A stretch of 64,000 bases of DNA from Hahella sp018986435 (GTDB taxonomy: Bacteria > Pseudomonadota > Gammaproteobacteria > Pseudomonadales > Oleiphilaceae): assembly GCF_050749805.1 (NCBI RefSeq), contig NZ_CP192738.1, forward strand, positions 2,046,001 through 2,110,000, in the 5' to 3' direction. The notes under the pieces were generated by a model that was given only the letters and a program-made list of their open reading frames with translations, was not told where the DNA came from and ran no database searches. Both the position numbers and the translations under genes were made by a program. Position 1 is the first letter of the stretch, and every line of letters starts with the position of its first letter. This document shows, in pieces, positions 60,969-64,000 of this stretch.

Positions 60969-61061
60969 AGTCGACGCTCATACTGATACGGCTAAAGATG
61001 ACAACATGCCTTCTTTTGCAAGCCAATGATATAGTTGGAAATATCCGGTTTTTGATAGGGC

Positions 61062-61544
61062 TCAGAGCGGTGCTTTTTCCAGCTCTAAAAGCGCCTGTTT
61101 TCTATTCAATCCACCGGCGTAACCGGTCAATGAACCATTGCCGCCGATGACGCGGTGACAGGGAATAATGACGGAGAGAGGGTTGCGTCCCACCGCCGCG
61201 CCGACCGCTCGCGTGGCGCGGGGGCGACCCAGAAAGTTGGCGATCTGCTGGTAGGTGGAAAGTCGCCCGGACTCGATATCCGACAAGGCGCGCCATACCT
61301 CCTGCTGAAACGCAGTGCCTTTGGGCGCCAGCGGGAGATCGAAACGCTGTAACTGGCCGGCGAAGTAGAGTTCAAGCTGGCGCGCCGCTTCCTGCAGAAC
61401 GACGCAATCGGGATGATGGCGCCACGCTGGCGTCAGCTCCGGGTAATATTTCTGGCCATCGAAATAGCAGCCGGTAAGCTCGCCATTCTGAGCGGCCAGA
61501 CGGACGCGCCCCAAAGGCGAGTCGATATCGATATAGTCAATCAT
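61062..61544 (-). CDS. ogt: Methylated-DNA-protein-cysteine methyltransferase
   Basis: 160 residues. The active site is NPLSVIIPCHRVIGGNGSLT (Cys acceptor in PCHRV), preceded by the helix-turn-helix RLSTYQQIANFLGRPRATRA. It removes alkyl groups from O6-alkylguanine by irreversible transfer to its Cys. The start overlaps the stop of the Ada-AlkA gene by 8 bp, so both repair proteins are made together. Confidence 0.95.
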   Translation of the reverse strand: MIDYIDIDSPLGRVRLAAQNGELTGCYFDGQKYYPELTPAWRHHPDCVVLQEAARQLELYFAGQLQRFDLPLAPKGTAFQQEVWRALSDIESGRLSTYQQIANFLGRPRATRAVGAAVGRNPLSVIIPCHRVIGGNGSLTGYAGGLNRKQALLELEKAPL

Positions 61545-62991
61545 GGGGTGTCTCCAAACTTCTCCATAAATGCATGACGGCGTAACCTCGCCATGGCCGC
61601 CAATCTTCAGCCGTCAGCGCAGCCAGTTTAGCGTCCACGCCGCCCAGGGCTTTACGTACGCCCACATCGGAGGCGGGAAAGCCATCGGGCCAGGACATGG
61701 CGCGCAAAGCGATATACTGGGCTGTCCAGTCGCCGATGCCTGGAATGGCGTGCAGCCGTTGTATTTCCTGCTCCACATTGGTGGCTGGAGTCAAGGTCAA
61801 ATCCCCTCGCAACATCGACGCGGCGATCTCCTGAATGGCGCGAACCCGCGTTCTGATCACGCCAAGAGAGGCCAGCTCCTCAATGGGCAGGTCGACCAGC
61901 GATGCTGCACTGGGGAAGGCGCGGTGAATCTCCGGGAATGGGGTTTCAATAGGCTCGCCGAATTTGTCCACCAGCCTGGCCAGTAATGTACGCGCCGCCG
62001 CGACGGTAATCTGCTGTCCGATAATGGCGCGTACGGCGATTTCAAAACCGTCCATGCCGCCGGGAATGCGCAGCCCAGGTTCGTTTTGCGCTAAGGTCCC
62101 CAGCACTTTATTGATCTCCTGCGGGACGCAGGAAACATCGAAAAAGGCGCGCAGACGGTTGATGAGGTAGCCAATGTGGCGGCTGAGCGTACTGTCCAGA
62201 CGAATGCGAATACGGGCGGCGTCTGCTTCATGGCTGGCTTCAAACCAGCCCACGGCGGAGTCCTCTCCCGCCTCGACTCGGACAATCCTGCGATAACGTC
62301 CGTCGACGACCGCGTCCACGCCGGCGATGGTCCTGGCGCTGAGAAAGCTGAGCAGGGCGTCCCAGGCGTACGGCGGACGGTAGGGCATCTCAAAACTGAT
62401 CATCTCGCTCTGTGTGGGCGTTGAACGACGTCGCACTTTGGATGGGATCAAACCATAGTGCTTTTGAAACAGGTCATTAAAGCGGCGGGTGCTATTGAAC
62501 CCAGCCGCCAGCGCCACATCCGTCATGGACAGGTCGCTCTCTGTCAGTAGCTGTTTGGCCAGCAGCAGGCGATGTGTTTGCGAATACTGTATGGGCGATA
62601 CGCCAAACTCGCTCTGAAACAGGTCGCGCAGATAGCGGTCGCTGACGCCAATCCGCGCAGCCAGTTGCGCCAGTGAACGTCCACGCAGAAATCCTTGTTC
62701 AATCAGATTGGAGGCGGCGCGGGCGAGCTGCCGCTTACTATCCACCGCCGCGAGCCCGGGAGCGAGTTCCGGCCGGCATTTCAAACAGGGCCGGAAGCCG
62801 CCGTTCTCCGCTGCTGCGGCGCTTCGGAAAAACAGCGTGTTTTCTTTTTTCGGCTTGCGAACGGCGCAGACAGGTCGGCAGTATACGCCGGTGCTGGTGA
62901 CGCCGACGAAAAAGCAGCCGTCGAAGCGGTGATCTCTGCTGATCAGAGCGTTGTAACAGGTGTCGTGGTCGAGGTTGGCGTTTGTCTTCAT
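61537..62991 (-). CDS. alkA: Ada-type regulator fused to AlkA 3-methyladenine glycosylase
   Basis: 484 residues from the ATG at 62991. Residues about 5-75 are the Ada zinc domain: CFFVGVTSTGVYCRPVCAVR, then GGFRPCLKCRPE, giving the four Cys of which one accepts a methyl from phosphotriesters. About 85-180 is an AraC-type helix-turn-helix (GVSDRYLRDLFQSEFGVSPI, LAAGFNSTRRFNDLFQKHYG). The rest is AlkA: FEIAVRAIIGQQITVAAART, LHAIPGIGDWTAQYIALRAM and FPASDVGVRKAL (catalytic Asp). Damage sensing, transcriptional activation and base excision are on one chain. It probably induces its own operon when methylated. Confidence 0.93.
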   Translation of the reverse strand: MKTNANLDHDTCYNALISRDHRFDGCFFVGVTSTGVYCRPVCAVRKPKKENTLFFRSAAAAENGGFRPCLKCRPELAPGLAAVDSKRQLARAASNLIEQGFLRGRSLAQLAARIGVSDRYLRDLFQSEFGVSPIQYSQTHRLLLAKQLLTESDLSMTDVALAAGFNSTRRFNDLFQKHYGLIPSKVRRRSTPTQSEMISFEMPYRPPYAWDALLSFLSARTIAGVDAVVDGRYRRIVRVEAGEDSAVGWFEASHEADAARIRIRLDSTLSRHIGYLINRLRAFFDVSCVPQEINKVLGTLAQNEPGLRIPGGMDGFEIAVRAIIGQQITVAAARTLLARLVDKFGEPIETPFPEIHRAFPSAASLVDLPIEELASLGVIRTRVRAIQEIAASMLRGDLTLTPATNVEQEIQRLHAIPGIGDWTAQYIALRAMSWPDGFPASDVGVRKALGGVDAKLAALTAEDWRPWRGYAVMHLWRSLETPHD

Positions 62992-63150
62992 AGAGGCTAT
63001 GCTAATCCTCAACACGAAGCCTGTCTCGCCATTTTCGGAACTGTTGTTTTTTCATTCCCGACAGACCGTTTTTCACTTCAGGCAGTTCGTTGTATTATCC
63101 GGAAAACCGGTCCCCGCAATTGCGCTGAATGATAATAACCAGGAGCTTAT

Positions 63151-63387
63151 ATGGCCTACACGCCCGAGCTGATTGATGAAATCGAGATCCTCGCTAAATA
63201 CAATCTCACCACGACCCAGGAAGGGTTGAAAGTGCACCAGACTGCAGGGCAGAAAATGGTGACGGCGGCGAAAAGGCTGCATGCGAAAGGGCTGATCACC
63301 CAGGCGGACGGCGGCTACCTTACCAGCCTCGGCCACGACGCGGCGGAACACGCCCAGGCCCTGCTGACTATATTGAAGCCGGTTTGA
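63151..63387 (+). CDS. TIGR02647-family small protein (78 aa)
   Basis: MAYTPELIDEIEILAKYNLT and LHAKGLITQADGGYLTSLGH match the conserved short proteins of the TIGR02647 type found in many gammaproteobacteria (recalled from family knowledge). Winged-helix-like; function unknown, perhaps DNA binding. CAGGAGC 6 nt before the ATG is a good ribosome-binding site. A strong terminator follows. Confidence 0.85.
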   Translation: MAYTPELIDEIEILAKYNLTTTQEGLKVHQTAGQKMVTAAKRLHAKGLITQADGGYLTSLGHDAAEHAQALLTILKPV

Positions 63388-63417
63388 TGTGGCTGTATTA
63401 ACGTGAAACAGATAAAG

Positions 63418-63444
63418 AAAAAGCGCCCCTCGGGGCGCTTTTTT
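63418..63444. terminator. Bidirectional rho-independent terminator
   Basis: AAAAAGCGCCCC and GGGGCGCTTTTTT form a stem with a two-base loop, between the small plus-strand gene and the PEP-CTERM gene on the minus strand. Confidence 0.92.
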
Positions 63445-63453
63445 GATGGAAAA

Positions 63454-64000
63454 TCAGGCAGGCTTCCTTCTTCTCAGAAGAATCAAACTCGCTGACAAAC
63501 CAAAAAGCGCGAGTGTACCTGGCTCTGGGACTGGTACTTGGTTCGCAACCACTTTTAGAACCAGGGTTTCATAGTCGGCGCCGGCTATGATTTCCCAAGC
63601 CCAACCCATTCCTCCACTCAAACCAGGGAAGGAAAAGTCACTAAACTCACCGACGATAGATGTCGCGCTGAGCAGGTTGAATGCATCCCCTAACTTTGGC
63701 TTGAAGGCGTCTTCAAGTTGAACTGTGACAAAGCCATCCAAAGCCGCTGTTCCGTCGATTGCTAGCGCAGCAGTGTCGTCGCTGAGCATCCAGTCGCCGA
63801 TGGTAATGGACAGAACGCTGGCGCTGTCTTGCGTATAGTTGCCATTCAGCGCCAGTGAGCCGCCTTTGGACTCAATACGACCGCCTTCTTTGTTTTTCAG
63901 CTCTCCGACCATTTGGCCGTGACCGGAAATGGTTCCGTTGTTGTCAATAAATTGGGCCCCAAAGCTTCCATTTGAAAGGTTCACTTTCATATGACCAGAT
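63454..64000 (-). CDS. PEP-CTERM protein, C-terminal part (cut by window end)
   Basis: The frame stays open to the window edge beyond the Met at 63990, so the N-terminus is missing. At least 181 residues show beta-helix-like repeats (GTISGHGQMVGELKNKEGGR, SLALNGNYTQDSASVLSITI), as in pectate-lyase-like or autotransporter-type passenger domains. The end is VPVPEPGTLALFGLSASLIL followed by LRRRKPA, a textbook PEP-CTERM signal for exosortase processing. It is the second such protein in the window and probably reaches the extracellular matrix. Confidence 0.9.
   Translation of the reverse strand, partial: SGHMKVNLSNGSFGAQFIDNNGTISGHGQMVGELKNKEGGRIESKGGSLALNGNYTQDSASVLSITIGDWMLSDDTAALAIDGTAALDGFVTVQLEDAFKPKLGDAFNLLSATSIVGEFSDFSFPGLSGGMGWAWEIIAGADYETLVLKVVANQVPVPEPGTLALFGLSASLILLRRRKPA

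Noticed and set aside
1..64000. CRISPR arrays, tRNA or rRNA genes
   Set aside because: No regularly spaced repeats and no cloverleaf or rRNA-like segments were found in the non-coding stretches by eye.

Overview
The window looks like chromosomal DNA of a marine gammaproteobacterium with mid-50s percent G+C. The gene set suggests an exopolysaccharide-rich, Hahella-like member of the Oceanospirillales/Hahellaceae: PEP-CTERM proteins, an EpsL/Wza/Wzc polysaccharide export operon, MASE1 and chemotaxis receptors, and SulP. The genus is an inference from gene content; no search was run. No rRNA, tRNA, CRISPR array, phage or intact insertion sequence was seen.

Left edge (1-5.9 kb): the end of an outer-membrane barrel gene, an unknown small protein, a di-haem cytochrome c peroxidase preceded by a stand-alone OxyR-type DNA-binding domain, and a two-gene polysaccharide O-acetylation pair (SGNH-like protein plus MBOAT acyltransferase).

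Exopolysaccharide locus (6-28.2 kb): a secreted beta-helix lipoprotein-like gene, a lone GT2 gene, and a long minus-strand operon. That operon runs from UDP-glucose dehydrogenase through a fused GT26-GT4 enzyme, GT4, Wzy-like polymerase, sulfotransferase, two GT2 enzymes and a pyruvyltransferase to a Wzx-like flippase. Divergent from it is the plus-strand export operon (EpsL-like barrel, short Wza-like protein, Wzc-like kinase). A WcaJ-type initiating phosphoglycosyltransferase closes the locus and has a good sigma-54-type promoter. Together these describe a Wzx/Wzy-made, uronic-acid-containing polymer that is probably sulfated, pyruvylated and acetylated. A 16-bp motif in inverted pairs about 55 bp apart lies before both plus-strand units and looks like a shared operator.

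Accessory island (28.4-33.6 kb): a Tat-exported carotenoid-oxygenase-family protein, a membrane-anchored aldonolactone-oxidase-type flavoenzyme and a secreted protein weakly like tocopherol cyclase. They are bracketed by an imperfect inverted motif.

Signalling and envelope section (33.7-50 kb): a transmembrane Ser/Thr kinase fused to PEGA and a formylglycine-enzyme-like domain, next to a site-2-protease-like membrane protein that has lost its catalytic residues, and an ATP-grasp protein; then an unknown membrane protein, an orphan MASE1-CHASE-PAS histidine kinase, a PEP-CTERM protein, a Gld-type ABC exporter (ATPase, permease-GldG fusion, DUF4340) and a SulP transporter.

Right section (50-64 kb): RluA, a small membrane protein, two nearly identical TA-flanked MITE-like repeats, two chemoreceptors, an arsenic operon (arsR, arsI-like, GAPDH, arsJ), an EamA exporter, an alkylation-repair pair (Ada-AlkA fusion and Ogt), a TIGR02647-type small protein, and the C-terminal part of a second PEP-CTERM protein cut by the window edge.
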